A stretch of 64,000 nt of DNA from Heloderma charlesbogerti (Eukaryota; Chordata; Lepidosauria; Squamata; Helodermatidae), in assembly GCA_026122225.1 (NCBI GenBank), contig JANEZZ010003058.1, positions 372,001 to 436,000 of the forward strand. Reading direction: 5' to 3'. Below the pieces are notes generated by a model that worked only from the letters and a program-made list of their open reading frames with translations, ran no database searches and was not told the origin of the DNA. Shown piece by piece: positions 1-11,722 of this stretch (within the stretch, counting starts at the first letter, position 1; each line of letters starts with the position of its first letter). Position numbers and translations under genes: made by a program.

Positions 1-468
1 TGTGATCAGAAATCCTGCTTTTAATGTTCATCAAAACGAGGAAACTTTAAGTTATATGAAAGATATGGTTATAATGTATTTCTCAACAAATCAGTTAGGC
101 ATATGGGGAGCTTACATAAGTTGTTCAGAAAAAATGTATCCCTCTCTTTCAGTATATCCAAGTATAATGCACAAAGGGGAATTTGTAATATATTACAGAA
201 GTTGACAGAACTTGAACTTCCATTGGGAAATAAATTATTTTCAAAACTATATCATCTGTTATGAACAATAGGATCTCTTTGGCCCCACAGCTATCTGGTA
301 AAATGGAAAAGATTTACAATGTTCATTGACTGATGAAATGTGGAAATTTCTTTTTACTAAAGGTTTGAAATTATCCTTCTTTCTACAATTCAAGAAATAA
401 TTGTTTTAAAATGGTAACTTGATGGCATTTGGCTCCATCAATTTTTAAAACACACACAAAAACCTACC
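1..468. other. Unique AT-rich DNA, no gene seen
   Basis: AT-rich sequence with only short chance ORFs. I see no repeat family, splice-flanked exon or RNA gene. Confidence 0.5.
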
Positions 469-586
469 ATTCGGTAGATTGACAATGTTACTTTTGTGAC
501 AGAAATAGACTTTATCCACATATGGAGATTCGGTAGATTGACAGTGTTACTTTTGTGACAGAGGTGGACTTTATCCACATATGGAG
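469..586. repeat. Two-copy 59-bp tandem duplication
   Basis: Units at 469-527 and 528-586 both begin ATTCGGTAGATTGACA and both end ATCCACATATGGAG. They differ at about four positions with no indel, so the duplication is fairly recent. No coding or structural role is apparent. Confidence 0.92.
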
Positions 587-1527
587 GAGATTTGTAAGAG
601 TCCAAAATATTGGAATATGATAACTCCAACAAATATTTTGCATTATATGGACTAGGAGATGAATGTTGTGAGATTATCTTTAAAATTTATTTATTGCAGC
701 TAGACTAATTTTTGCTAATGCTAGAAACCCCACGTAAAACTGTCTAAAAAAGGATGAGTGCTGAAGGTTTGAGAGATCATAAAACTTGTCACATTAACAA
801 TGGATTGGATCTAGATTTTGATTCCTGTGAACAGAAAGGCTCCTTCTGTCCATATAAGCCTTTTGATTCAGCACAGGAATCCCACTAGTGGAAGTGGGAG
901 GAGAAATTTTGAAATGATTTCTTTCATCTATGCCTCCCCAAAATCTGTTCTGGAAGATTGGGGGACCCTCAGAAACAGTGTTGGAGATGTCACTGTGGGC
1001 TGCTGGGGTGGGGGGAGGAAATTACATAAAATTTTCTCCCCCCACCCCCGGCCCCACCTGCCGCAAGTGGAAATATTCTAAGCAGAATTCCACTCTGGGA
1101 ATGCTACCACCACCAGAAGCAAACTCTGGATCCAACCCATTATTATGATTAAAAACATAACTTAAATTGCAAGTAATTAATGAAATATAGGGACTGATTA
1201 TTCTTATATGAGGTTGGGATACCAAATGAATTTTCACAATGCATTTTTATGGTAGAATAAGAATTTCTGCCTTAATATTTTATTTTCTGTTTAGTGTCAT
1301 ATATGCAGATCTAATATATTTTATAAAATAGCAATATAAGAATGCATCTAAAAAATTCTGGAGACAGTAGTTTTTAAGAGAATTGAGGGTGATATAACAC
1401 AGGCATTGCTTCTCATACTGTACATACTACTTTGTTTTGTCCCACTCTCGGGTGTAGTCAGACGTTTGAAATCCTGAACAACCTGTTTACCTGAGGGGGG
1501 ATGACTGCATGTGTGCAAGTGGAGAAT
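587..1527. other. Unique DNA, no gene seen
   Basis: Mixed-composition sequence with G- and C-runs near 1008-1050. The overlapping ORFs there come from low complexity, and none resembles a protein family I know. Confidence 0.45.
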
Positions 1528-1826
1528 CACTGATAGCCCCTTCTCCCTTACAAAGCGCCCCCAGGGTAGGTGATTTGCATTAGGGGAAGGATGGGATGGG
1601 AGACCTTAATCATCCCCACCCCCACCCAACTTCCCCAGAGCTGCTTTTTCTCCCCTCTGTGGGTCCCAGACCTCTGTGTTTGTGAGATACATAGAGTACA
1701 TAACAGCTCTGTTCTGTCATACCAAAGGCCTATCTAAGCCAGCAGATGAGCAGATGACATGTTACACTACAGCTGTGGATGTATGAAGCACTGATAGTCC
1801 CTTCTCCCTTACGAAGTGCCCTCAGG
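1528..1826. repeat. Spaced direct repeat of about 39 bp
   Basis: A block starting CACTGATAG(C/T)CCCTTCTCCC at 1528-1566 recurs at 1789-1826, about 260 bp downstream, with several substitutions. It may be an old local duplication or two fragments of one dispersed repeat. A short C-run lies further on at about 1926-1935. Confidence 0.6.
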
Positions 1827-1829
1827 GCA

Positions 1830-2514
1830 CTGAAAGGAATAAAACCATCACTCTTTCAAGTTAAAAAGGAGGCAAAACAAATGCTGTGCAGAATTATAAA
1901 AAAAAGAAGACATATTTATTCATTACCCCCCCCCCAATATAGCTCTGCTGGTCCATGAGAGAAACCCCCCTCAAAATCTACAGTTGGGCAATACTTTAAT
2001 TAGAATTATTAGAATTTTGGTTTTAAAAATAAAGGTATTGCCCAATGGTGGATTTTGATATTTATTTATATACCTGCTTTCTACTATTATGACTCTTAAT
2101 CTTTCTTTAGCCTAATGTCATCCTTTGAGGGTTTTAATTTGATGGTTCTTCACCCATTCTTCATCATTTTCCCAAACCACCTTGCTCTTCACTTTTTACC
2201 TGGCTGTGGAAGAGTTCTGCAAACCTTATAAAGTACAAGCTCTTTCTCCCTTTTTCAAGTAGAAAGTATACTGCCTTATCTGTTTTTGTCCCTCAGTTTC
2301 CTCATACATGCGTTTTCTTTGTTTTCTGTCACAATATGTTGCAGCTTCAGCCTCAAATGTTGGACGGAGGTGAGCAGGGTTCCATGGCTTTCTGTTGAAA
2401 AGAAGCAGTTGTCCCATTTCAGGGGAATGAGGTGTATGGGGGTGGGATGGGAGATTTTGAACGTATATCAGAACTGTAGGTTTTGAGCAATAATTTGGTG
2501 TTAACAAACTACAT
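1830..2514. other. Unique DNA, no gene seen
   Basis: AT-rich with short homopolymers. No exon, RNA gene or repeat family recognised. The antisense ORF at 2226-2507 matches nothing I recognise. Confidence 0.45.
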
Positions 2515-2790
2515 TGCCAACCGTTTAATGTTCATTTTTCGTAATAAGCATTAATTGTGCTAATGTTGTAATGTCACGCAAATGTGAAATATTTAACAGT
2601 TGTGCAGTCTGCGCTAGGCAGCTGAGAAATGAGGCCTTCAAACCGCTTTGATAAATGAATGGATTAAGTAGTGGTAACAGTCAGATGCTTTTTGCTCAGG
2701 CTGATCCGTTGCTGCAGTTGCTGTCTGACAGGGACTGGCCATGAATGATTGTTCAATGAGGTAACAGCTGCTTGGTAAGGAGACTGCTCC
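2515..2790. promoter_or_regulatory. Candidate conserved non-coding element (hypothesis)
   Basis: This unique, repeat-free stretch has the texture of vertebrate developmental enhancers. It has AT-rich homeodomain-like cores (CATTAATTG, GGATTAAG), a SOX-like ATTGTTC and E-boxes (CAGCTG) in mixed composition with no reading frame. Only the motifs are seen directly; conservation is inferred and needs cross-species alignment. Confidence 0.25.
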
Positions 2791-2967
2791 ATACAGGCAT
2801 TTACTGATGGTCTAGGACACCACGTTGTTCATCTCTAATATCATTAACTGCATGATACTACTAGGAAACAAGCATAATTAGGTTCCTGTGAGTGGGGCTG
2901 CTGCACATAGATGGATGGATTCTTATTATCCACATTGGCCCAAACTCTCATTAAGACGGCAGCCCAA

Positions 2968-3040
2968 TATGCTGGAGTGTACAACCCTTTTGGGATTTGT
3001 AGTCCAAAACACTGGAGAACCACAAGTTTCCCACCCTTGC
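2968..3040. mobile_element. Half copy of palindromic MITE family P1
   Basis: Holds the right half of the P1 palindrome: a degraded GGGATTTGTAGTCCAAAACA arm followed by GGAGAACCACAAGTTTCCCACCC. Complete copies occur at 43351-43483 and 60771-60907. The left arm is missing or too decayed to see. Confidence 0.55.
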
Positions 3041-4378
3041 TTTAACCTCTCCCCTATACCAGCAATTCTCTCCTCTATAACCTCTATATCAGCACTGGCC
3101 ACCCATGAGCCCACCAGCAGCCCTGGACACTCTTGCGATGCTCATCCAGCGGCCATGGACAAATCTGATACCCCATAGCTCTTTCCCATCCACTTTATTA
3201 AGAAAAATTGGAACGGCAAATATTAATAGTACTTCTCACTAGTGCTCCAAAACCTCAGTTGTATATTGTTGTGCCCCCCTGCACCTCAGAGCTGCTGAGA
3301 ACCCCGGGGGTGCAGGTGTTTTTTACCCAGGGTTGGTTTCCATAGAATCAGGTTTCTGAAGACTTGTGGCATTTCTGTGATATAAGATTTATTGACACAT
3401 ATATACAGAGTACATGTGGTAGATTTATTATGATACAAACTGAAGTTAACAGAAACTTGGGACCAAGTTCTTCAAAGCACAATGCAACATTTAAGAAAGG
3501 GGAAAAGGAAGTAAACTTCCAAACATTCAGCTATTGCTCTCTGTTGTTTTTTTTTTGCCAGGACAGCAATATAATTTTGCTAAGACATCAGTGTGTGAGG
3601 GGTTTTTGTGGGGGGGGGGCAAGGGAAGAGAAGAAAAAAAATTAAATGAGGGGGGGAAGGATGTTCAGGGGAAAATAAGAAATAACAGCCACAATCTTTT
3701 GAACTTTTAAGGGCAAATTATAAAATGTTTGATAAATTCCGACAAGAAAAAGTCACAGCATCCTTTATGTTGAAGCAGTGACTTTAAACAAGAAAAGCAG
3801 AACTATAACATTTTAACTTTTTCATCCTTTCTTTACAGGTTACCTAGACACATATATACAGGCTTAGCATAAGATGGGGTTTCACAGCATTAATCCACCC
3901 AACAAATTCCTGTTTCCCATCAGATTTCTAGGGGAACCCATAATGCAGTAGGATTTCCTACAGAGAGCAAGTCAGCTTTCTCCCTCCATTTTAGACTCAA
4001 CTAAGAGCTTAAAAGGACAGGCTAGGTTAGTTCTCTCCCCTAGTCGCTAGGGCAAAAAGATGAGTCGTCTTCCATTCAGGTAACTCTCAGGTCATGCCTG
4101 GGCAAGATCTGGCCAAACCACATTCCTTAGTTGGGGAGGGATGCGGAAGCTTCTCACTAAAAACCTGGATCTCTTTGTAATGCAACCTAATGGGCCTTTG
4201 GAACTCCTGAAGGGTAAGGGGCCTGAAAGTTGAGCAACTTATCTGAGTTGGTCACTCAGACCAACCTCAGATCCACAACAGCACGATGAAACAAAGCCAT
4301 GGAGATTACTGTGATTCTGAGAAGCCAACATGTAACAAAAAAGGTTTGTTAATTAAATGACAAAAAAAAAACAACCCT
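3041..4378. other. Unique DNA, no gene seen
   Basis: Contains short poly-T, poly-G and A-rich runs (about 3545-3660) and otherwise unremarkable sequence. No protein family or known repeat recognised. Confidence 0.4.
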
Positions 4379-4440
4379 AGGCTATAGAGAGCTGAATACG
4401 TAAAAGCAATTTGCTCTTCATATTCAGCTCTCTATAGCCT
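4379..4440. repeat. Perfect 20-bp-arm hairpin
   Basis: The arm AGGCTATAGAGAGCTGAATA (4379-4398) is exactly mirrored by TATTCAGCTCTCTATAGCCT (4421-4440) around a 22-nt loop. Weaker symmetry continues outside: A-rich TTAATTAAATGAC on the left against CATTTTCAGTTAATTAG on the right. The size fits a microRNA-like precursor or a small MITE; sequence alone does not decide. Confidence 0.85.
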
Positions 4441-5094
4441 TTTTCATTTTCAGTTAATTAGGGAACATTTTTGATACATATATGATGAAAGGAGATACAT
4501 TTTACTCCAGAAATGTGAAGCACTACAAACTCCTCTCATGGGTAAGGTTGTGTGTAAATGAAATTAATCTCATTACTGTGCCAGTGCAACTACCATGTTC
4601 CTACATTGCAATGGCAGTTACACACATTTATTGTTACACATGACCTGGCGTTTAAATCAGCAGTTCTAAATCTGTTCTTAACAGAAACACGAAGACATTC
4701 TATTTTCTCCAGCATGAACAACATTTGGGGATGACACCCACCCAAAGTGTCACAGAAGCTCAAATGAGCTTTGTACGATCGCACAGGAAAAACACCCTGA
4801 GACTTTCTTGGAATTGGGGGATTCAGTGGACAAATGGTTAACCATTCAAAACGTGGGAAACTGACTAGGTGGTAGGAAATTTGACAGACTTCTATTCTGA
4901 CAGTGTGCTCTCACTTTTGCAGACAAGGATCTTATCTTACAGTTCTGTTCTTCTGCTTTCTCTTGGAGTAAATGTTTCACCTGTTTTGCATTCAACTTGT
5001 TCTATATTCTGACCCTTGTGGAAGGAAGTTTTCCCAGCCACATTATACTCATAGGTATAACTCCTTATTCTTGTTGGTCACCAGTTTTTCCATA
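4441..5094. other. Unique DNA, no gene seen
   Basis: No exon, RNA gene or repeat recognised. The sequence is moderately AT-rich with only chance ORFs. Confidence 0.4.
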
Positions 5095-5195
5095 TTCAAG
5101 AGAAATAGCCGTGTTAGCCCCTGTTACAGCAAAAACAACAAAGAATGCCGCAAGATTTTTTGTTTCAGTTTTCCATGTAGTTCTTCATCAGCTAA
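5095..5195 (+). repeat. Fragment of a dispersed sauropsid repeat
   Basis: AATAGCCGTGTTAG, then CAGCAAAAACAACAAAGA, then CTTCATCAGCT in this order matches a dispersed repeat I recall from many turtle, bird and squamate sequences. I am not certain of its class. The ORF at 4972-5310 runs straight through it and is not taken as a gene. Confidence 0.5.
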
Positions 5196-5580
5196 GGGAT
5201 TAAAGATGTGTATACAATCTTTGTATACAAGAATGCAACATTGCAAGACATGGCTGTTTAGGCTCACAGTTTTTAAATCTAAAAATCACAGTACAGTAAT
5301 GCCATTCTGAGGAACAACTAAAATGACACAAAATAGCAAGCAAGCTTTTGAGTGTGCTCACTATTATCCCCACTCACTGATTCTTGACTCCCCCTCCCAT
5401 AGACTAATATCTATGACTTTTACAAAATCATCACTGCTAAATACTCTGGAAGAAGTCTTGTAGATAGTATGTATATGTGTAGGCCCATGGGGGCATATGT
5501 ATGTAATGTTCTGTTTTTAAGACACATTGTCCAAAAATCATTAGGATGTCTTAGTTATGGACAAATACCCACCAACAGCT
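5196..5580. other. Unique DNA, no gene seen
   Basis: Unremarkable AT-rich DNA. No recognised features. Confidence 0.4.
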
Positions 5581-5860
5581 TTTCAGCAATGTCGAAAGCT
5601 ATGGCAATGGACTGTTGACAGCTTTTTAGTGCAGGAAATGCTAATCAGCTGATTAGTGCTGTCAGAGGTATTGAATTCATTTGCACAGACAGCAGAGTTC
5701 CTGAATAAGCGTCAATCTAAGCATCACCTTATTTCCAGTTTAGTTGGTTAGAGTCATTGATTAAAACTTTTGATTAATTAAAAATGTGCTCTTGACTTAT
5801 CATGCAGTGGGTTTTATTAAATAAAATATTTTACTGAAAGTAATTACAAAACCCATGGTG
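5581..5860. promoter_or_regulatory. Candidate conserved non-coding element with homeodomain/E-box palindrome (hypothesis)
   Basis: The perfect 16-bp palindrome CTAATCAGCTGATTAG at 5641-5656 places two TAATC homeodomain-type cores symmetrically around a CAGCTG E-box. It sits in repeat-free DNA with further ATTAATTA-like motifs (about 5760-5790). The palindrome is seen directly; enhancer function is inferred. Confidence 0.3.
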
Positions 5861-6289
5861 GCAGGTACCATGTTAGAAGTGCCTTTTCCCGCTTCTTTTA
5901 CACAAGAAAGAATATATCTTCTGAAATGTTGCCTTCTGCAAAGCATGCATGCATAAATCTAAAATGAAGTATACCTTTCCCTCTATAATTCTCATTTCTA
6001 TCCACATAAAAATGTATGCAGAGTGCAAATGGAACTGATTAATCAATTAACCAGTTCAGCCATGCTATCATCCCACCATAAACAATCCCATAAACAATAG
6101 CAGGGTTGTTAACTCTGGTGGGTGGAATTCACAGTTACATAGTGAAAGAGACGCTCTCTTCAGAAGAAACCTTCCCATGTTGGATCAAGTGAGTATGGAG
6201 TGGGACCACACTGACTAGCCCCCTTCCTGATGTCATACTCACCAAGCAGCCCCACTGATGGCATCTGCATGAAGATTCTCACCATAGAC
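5861..6289. other. Unique DNA, no gene seen
   Basis: AT-rich sequence with CATG-rich repeats near 5943-5952. No gene or repeat family recognised. Confidence 0.4.
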
Positions 6290-6417
6290 CAGAGATGAGG
6301 AATCTGTGGATCTCCAGATGTTGTTCTACAACTTCCACAATCCCTTACCACTAGCCATGAGGTGGATGGCAGTTAAAGTCCAACAACATCTGGACAGCCA
6401 CAGGTTCCCCACCCCTG
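6290..6417. mobile_element. Palindromic MITE family P1, full copy
   Basis: Begins CAGAGATGAGGAATCTGTGG and ends with the reverse-complement type CCACAGGTTCCCCACCCCTG. Internal arms read CCAGATGTTGTTCTACAAC and AGTCCAACAACATCTGG. Ends beginning CAGNG and the palindromic form fit a hAT-type MITE. No clear 8-bp target duplication is visible at this copy. Confidence 0.75.
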
Positions 6418-7326
6418 TTACAGATGTTCATGTTGTATATGTGGACACCAGGGGCAGGACTTGTCAAGATGTGCAGTGTTGGGGTAGACCTGGTTGATAC
6501 GGCTCCACTCACACATTGGCCTAACATGTGAGGGATACTTCCAAATAGGGCTACAGTGAAGACCCAAGACTGTCAACATGGCTGCACCTTGAAATTCCTT
6601 GTTTGTGTAGATGGAGCTTGCAGAACAGCCACACTGAGCCAGCAACTCTGAATCTGATGAACGATGGAAAACAAGCCTTCATTGTATGAAATTCTGACTT
6701 TGGGGTGTCAGGACTATAGTTTGATCAAAATATAAGATGTTGATACTTTTCAACCTAGAAAAATCATTCCCACCCCATGGCTGTCTTGTTTTGGGTCCTG
6801 GGGCAGTGTAATTTTAAGTAGAGGAAATTCCATATTGGTAAGAAGGGAACATTTCTCTACAGGCAGCTGTTTGAAACAGCTGAAGAATGGTGCCTGGAAT
6901 GCAAGAACAAATCCTGGGGAGATAGCAGATGCTGTAAACATAGGAAGAGAACTACATCATTTGTTTTCTTGCATGAGATCTGGTGTTATCTCAGTATGAA
7001 TCGAAATACTGCCTTCTCCAAAGAATAAAAAGTCAGTGCAGGTCTGTAGTTTCTACCCTGAGAACTTTATCGGTTGAAATTTGCTACTGGATCTTACATT
7101 CTTTTCTGCAAAGGCATGAATGATAATAATTTGGCACCTACTGGTCCTTGAGATGGGGTGGAATGTATACCCCAGCATTTTTGCAAGATTGCACAGACAG
7201 AGCCTAAATATGTACAGCATATAGATGTAACAGTCAGTACATGAAGGTCAGGACTGTTGAATGACGGTGTTGCACTCAGTTTTATGTTAGAGATTTTATT
7301 TTATGGCCTTAAATTTAAGTGGCCGT
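6418..7326. other. Unique DNA, no gene seen
   Basis: No recognised exon, RNA or repeat. Ends at the target duplication of BovB copy A. Confidence 0.4.
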
Positions 7327-7341
7327 AGCTGTCCTGTAGCT
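7327..7341 (+). repeat. Left 15-bp target-site duplication of BovB A
   Basis: AGCTGTCCTGTAGCT occurs here and, identically, at 10551-10565 immediately after the ACA-rich tail of the element. Confidence 0.95.
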
Positions 7342-10300
7342 GTCCACCTTCATGGATCACTGCCTTGTTGTGGCAAAGGGGCTTGTGTAACTTAGTGAAG
7401 CCATAAGCTATGCCGTGCAGGGCCACCCAAGATGGACAGGTCATGTCAGAGAGTTCTGACAAAATGTGGTACCACTGGAGAAGGAAATGGCAACCCACTC
7501 CAGTATTCTTGCCAAGAAAACCCCATGGAACGTATCACAAGGCTAAAAGAGATGACGCCGGAAGATGAGCCCCTCAGGTCGGAAGGTGTCCAATATACTA
7601 CTGGGGAAGAGCAGAGGGTATTTCCAAGTAGCGCCAGAAAGAGTGAAGAGGCTGGGCCAAAGCCAAAAGGACACTCAGCTGTGGATGTGTCTGGTGGTGA
7701 AAAGAAAATCCGATGCTGTAAAGAACAATATTGTTTAGGAATCTGGAATGTAAGATCAATGAATCAAGGCAAGCTGGAGGTGGTCAAACATGAGATGGCA
7801 AGACTGAACATCGACATCTTGGGAATCAGCGAACTCAAATGGACAAGCATGGGCGAATTTAACTCAGGTGACCATTATATCTACTACTGTGGGCAAGAAT
7901 CCCTTAGAAGAAATGGAGTAGCACTCATAGTCAACAAAAGGGAGGAAAAGCAGTACTGGGGTACAATCTCAAAAACGATAGAATGATTTCAGTACGAATC
8001 CAAGGCAAACCATTCAACATCACAGTAATTCAAGTCTATGCCCCAACCACTGATGCCGAAGAAGCTGAGGTTGATCGGTTCTATGAAGACCTACAACACC
8101 TTCTAGAACTAACACCAAAAAAAGATGCCCTCTTCATCATAGGGGATTGCAATGCTAAAGTAGGAAGTCAAGAAATCACCGGGATAATAGGCAAGCATGG
8201 CCTTGGTGTACAAAATGAAACAGGTCAAAGGCTAATAGAGTTTTGCCAAGAGAACACGCTGTTCATAGCAAACACTCTTTTCCAACAGCACAAGAGGCGA
8301 CTCTACACATGGACATCACCAGATGGTCAATATCGAAATCAGATTGATTATGTACTTTGCAGCCAAAGATGGAGAAGCTCTATACAGTCAGTAAAAATAA
8401 GACCTGGAGCTGACTGTGGCTCAGATCATGAGCTTCTTATTGCAAAAATTCGGCTTAAATTGAAGAACGTAGGGAAAACCACTAAACCATTCAGGTATGA
8501 CCTAAATCATATCCCTTATGAATATACAGTGGAGATGAGGAACAGATTTAAGGGATTAGACCTGATAGACAGAGTGCCTTAGGAACTATGGACGGAGGTC
8601 TGTAACATTGTTCAGGAGGCAGCAACTAAATTCATCCCAAACAAAAAGAAAAGCAAGAAAGCAAAGTGGCTGTCTGATGAGGCTTTACAAGTAGCTGAGG
8701 AAAGAAGGGAAGCAAAAAGCAAGGGAGAAAGGGGAAGATATATCCAACTGAATGCAGAGTTCCAGAGAATAGCAAGGAGAGACAAGAAGGCCTTCTTAAA
8801 TGAACAATGCAAAGAAATCGAGGAAAAGAATAGAATGGGAAAGACTAGAGATCTCTTCAAGAAAATCGGAGATCTCAAGGGAACGTTTTGTGCAAAGACG
8901 GGCATGATAAAGGACAAAGAAGGCAGGGACCTAACAGAAGCAGATAAGATTAAGAAGAGGGGGAAAGAATACACAGAAGAACTATACAGGAAAGATCTGA
9001 ATGTCCCTGGTAGCCATGATAGTGCGGTCACTGAACTTGAGCCAGACATCCTAGAGAGTGAAGTCAAGTGGGCCTTAGGAAGCATTAGTAACAACAAAGC
9101 TAGAGGAGATGACAGTTTTCCAGCTGAGCTATTTAAAATCCTAAAAGATGATGCTGTTGAAGTGCTGCACTCAATATGCCAACAAATTTGAAACACTCAA
9201 GAGTGACCACAAAACTGGAAAAGGTCACTTTACATTCCAATTCCAAAGAAGGGCAACGCCAAAGAGTGTTCAAACTACTGCACAATTGCGCTAATTTTCA
9301 CATGCCAGCAAGGTTATGCTCAAAATCCTACAAGCTTGGCTTCAGCAGCATATGAACCGAGAACTACTGGAAGTACAAGCTGGGTTTTGAAGAGGCAGAG
9401 GAAATAGAGATCAAATTGCCAACATTCGCTGGATCATGGAGAAAACAAGAGAATTCCAGAAAAATGTCTATTTCTGCTTCACTGACTACGCTAAAGCCTT
9501 TGATTGTGTGGATCACAACAAACTCTGGCAAATTCTTAAAGAGATGGGAGTACCAGACCACCTTACCTGTTTCCTGAGTATCCTGTATGAGGGTCAAGAA
9601 ACAACAGTAAGAATCGGACATGGAACAACCGATTGGTTCAAAATTGGGAAAGGAGTATGACAAGGCTGCATATTGTCGCCCTGCTTATTTAACTTATATG
9701 CAGAGTACATCATGAGAAACGCCACAGGTCGGAATTAAGATTGCCGGGAGAATTATCAACAACCTCAGATACGCAGACAATACCACCCTAATGGCAGAAA
9801 GCGAAGAGGATCTAAAGAGCCTCTTGTTGAGGGTTAAAGTGGAGACTGCAAAAGCTGGTTTGAAACTCAACATTAAAAAAACGAAGATCATGGCATCTGG
9901 CCCCATCACTTCCTGGCATATAGAAGGGGAAGAAATGGAAGCAGTGACAGATTTTACTTTCTTGGGCTCCAAGATCACTGCAGACAGTGACTGTAGCCAT
10001 GAAATTAAAAGACGCTTGCTCCTTGGGAGGAAAGCTATGGCACACCTAGACAGCATAATAGAAGCAGAGACATGACATCACCTTGCCGACAAAGGTTCGT
10101 ATAATCAAAGCTATGGTTTTCCCAGTAGTAACGTATTTTTGTGAGAGCTGGACTACAAGGAAGGCTGAGCGCCGAAGAATTGATGCTTTCGAACTGTGGT
10201 GCTGGAGAAGACTCTTACGAGTCCCCTGGACTGCAAGGAGGTCAAATCAGTCCATCCTAAAGGAAATCAACCCTGAGTGCTCATTGGAAGGACAGATACT

Positions 10301-10550
10301 GAAGCTGAAGCTGAAATATTTTGGCCACCTAATGCGAAGAGAAAACTCCCTGGAAAAGACCCTGATGCTGGGAAAGATTGAAGGCAAAAGGAGAAGGGGA
10401 CGGCAGAGGATGAGATGGCTAGACAGCATTACCGATGCAATGAATATGGACTTGAGCACACTCTGGGAGAGAGCGGAGGACAGGACGGCCTGGCATGCTA
10501 TGGTCCATGGGGTCACAAAGAGTTGGACACGACTTAACAACTGAACAACA
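7342..10550 (+). mobile_element. BovB (RTE-clade LINE) copy A, full length
   Basis: A 3.2-kb insertion flanked by a perfect 15-bp target duplication, matching the usual full length of BovB. The 5' end starts at CTTCATGGATCACTGCC like copies C and D. The 3' end carries the BovB signature (a degraded GAGTCGGACACGACT, then AACAACTGAACAACA). The perfect duplication proves retrotransposition of a complete copy. The coding region is heavily mutated, so this copy is dead. Copies C and D share its start and end. Confidence 0.95.
7402..10544 (+). pseudogene. BovB endonuclease/reverse transcriptase, copy A (broken)
   Basis: Pieces of the single BovB polyprotein appear in order. First comes an apurinic-type endonuclease with TWNVRSM-like start (here IWNVRSM), ISELKW, IIGDCNAKVG, QIDYVLC and SDHELL motifs. 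Next is a reverse transcriptase with YAKAFD and, at about 9770-9781, YADN in place of the catalytic YADD. Last is the C-terminal region with ESWT, WCWRRLLRVPW and MRWLDSI. Visible lesions include a frameshift near 7945, in-frame stops at 8580-8582, 9189-9191, about 9388 and 9658-9660, a 14-base deletion near 9723 and a 5-base duplication near 10066. The Asp-to-Asn change would itself abolish polymerase activity. Confidence 0.93.
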
Positions 10551-10565
10551 AGCTGTCCTGTAGCT
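10551..10565 (+). repeat. Right 15-bp target-site duplication of BovB A
   Basis: Identical to 7327-7341 and directly follows the GAACAACA tail of the element. Confidence 0.95.
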
Positions 10566-11040
10566 AAGAAGCAGCAGGGATATATAGTGGTCAGGCATAC
10601 AGGAGCAGGGCCAGCAGGCACAATTCCACTAATACTCCACGTGTTGATTGTGACTGAAGATACCTTGTCTAAATAGTCCTACTGCAATTTGGAATTAAGA
10701 TTAGCTGGCCAAGAACTGAATTAAATAGATTGAAAAATGCTTTACAAGTTAACAAGCTTCATAATCTTGAATCCATAAGATTAAAACAAAGCTCCATCAA
10801 GCCCTCAGATCCTTTGCAAGTTAGTAAAGTAAAGATAAGGTAATAAAGTAAAGATAAAGTTAGTACAGTCTGAATAAAGCTATGAAGTATCCCTGCATGA
10901 CCTTGCTTTTCCCCCTCCTTTTTTCTTTTTTGGGGGACCTCTGTAAACTACGCCTGGATCAAAAATTTTAGTTTTTCAAAAATAGTAAAGGACTATCATC
11001 CTGTGGTTCAGTGCTAAACCACAGTAATAGAAAGCAATTT
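10566..11040. other. Unique DNA, no gene seen
   Basis: Contains a short AAAGATAAAGTTAGTA-like local duplication near 10826-10866 and otherwise ordinary sequence. Confidence 0.4.
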
Positions 11041-11175
11041 AGGGCACAATCTTATGCATAATGAGACAGAGAAAGTCCTACAACTCCCAGAATGCTGCAG
11101 CCAGTATGACTGGCTGGGGTATACTAGGAGTTGAAGGGCTTTTTTCTGGCTTAACATGCATAGGGTTGTGCCCCT
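11041..11175. mobile_element. Palindromic MITE family P2, full copy
   Basis: Starts AGGGCACAATCTTATGCAT and ends ATGCATAGGGTTGTGCCCCT, with inner arms AAGTCCTACAACTCCCAG and TAGGAGTTGAAGGGCTT. Other copies lie at 48727-48835, 52978-53096 and 63289-63352. Flanking TTA/TAA hints at a 3-bp PIF/Harbinger-like target duplication, but this is tentative. Confidence 0.8.
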
Positions 11176-11722
11176 AATGTTTTTACTTTGAGCATGTATT
11201 TAATTGAGAACTCTGACATACACATGTCATTTGCATAAGGAAACCATATTAGCTCTGGGTGGTTGCATCCTGTAGATTGTCTTACTAACAGTTCTGCAGC
11301 CGCCAAAAAGGGCACATCCACAAATTCTCACACGGAATTATGCTTGTGCTATTCTGAGGATGGGTAAGGAGAAACTGATACGCAACCAGATTCCAGCCTT
11401 GAATGCTTTCTATTTCTCTGGTTCAGGCTTAGAAAAATTGGATGGCCGAATTTTTAAAAACCTTTTGGGCATAATAGTGCTTGTGCCACTATTATGGGTA
11501 TTGGGAAATTGATTCGAATCCAGATTGTATACATTGAACAGTATCTGCCTCTGCAAGTCCAGGCACAGCAAAACAGGATGGCTGTGTGACTACAAACCCT
11601 GAATGCCAGTATCCTTCACATGAAAATTATCTTGTTCACTCCACTAGAAATAATCAGTGGATATATCCTATGGTTGTAATATGCCAATGAATAATTTCTC
11701 CACTGGGAAATTGATGGGAGTC

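Noticed and set aside
4972..5310. 112-codon ORF
   Set aside because: Runs through a dispersed repeat fragment and unique DNA, with no recognisable domain or splice context.
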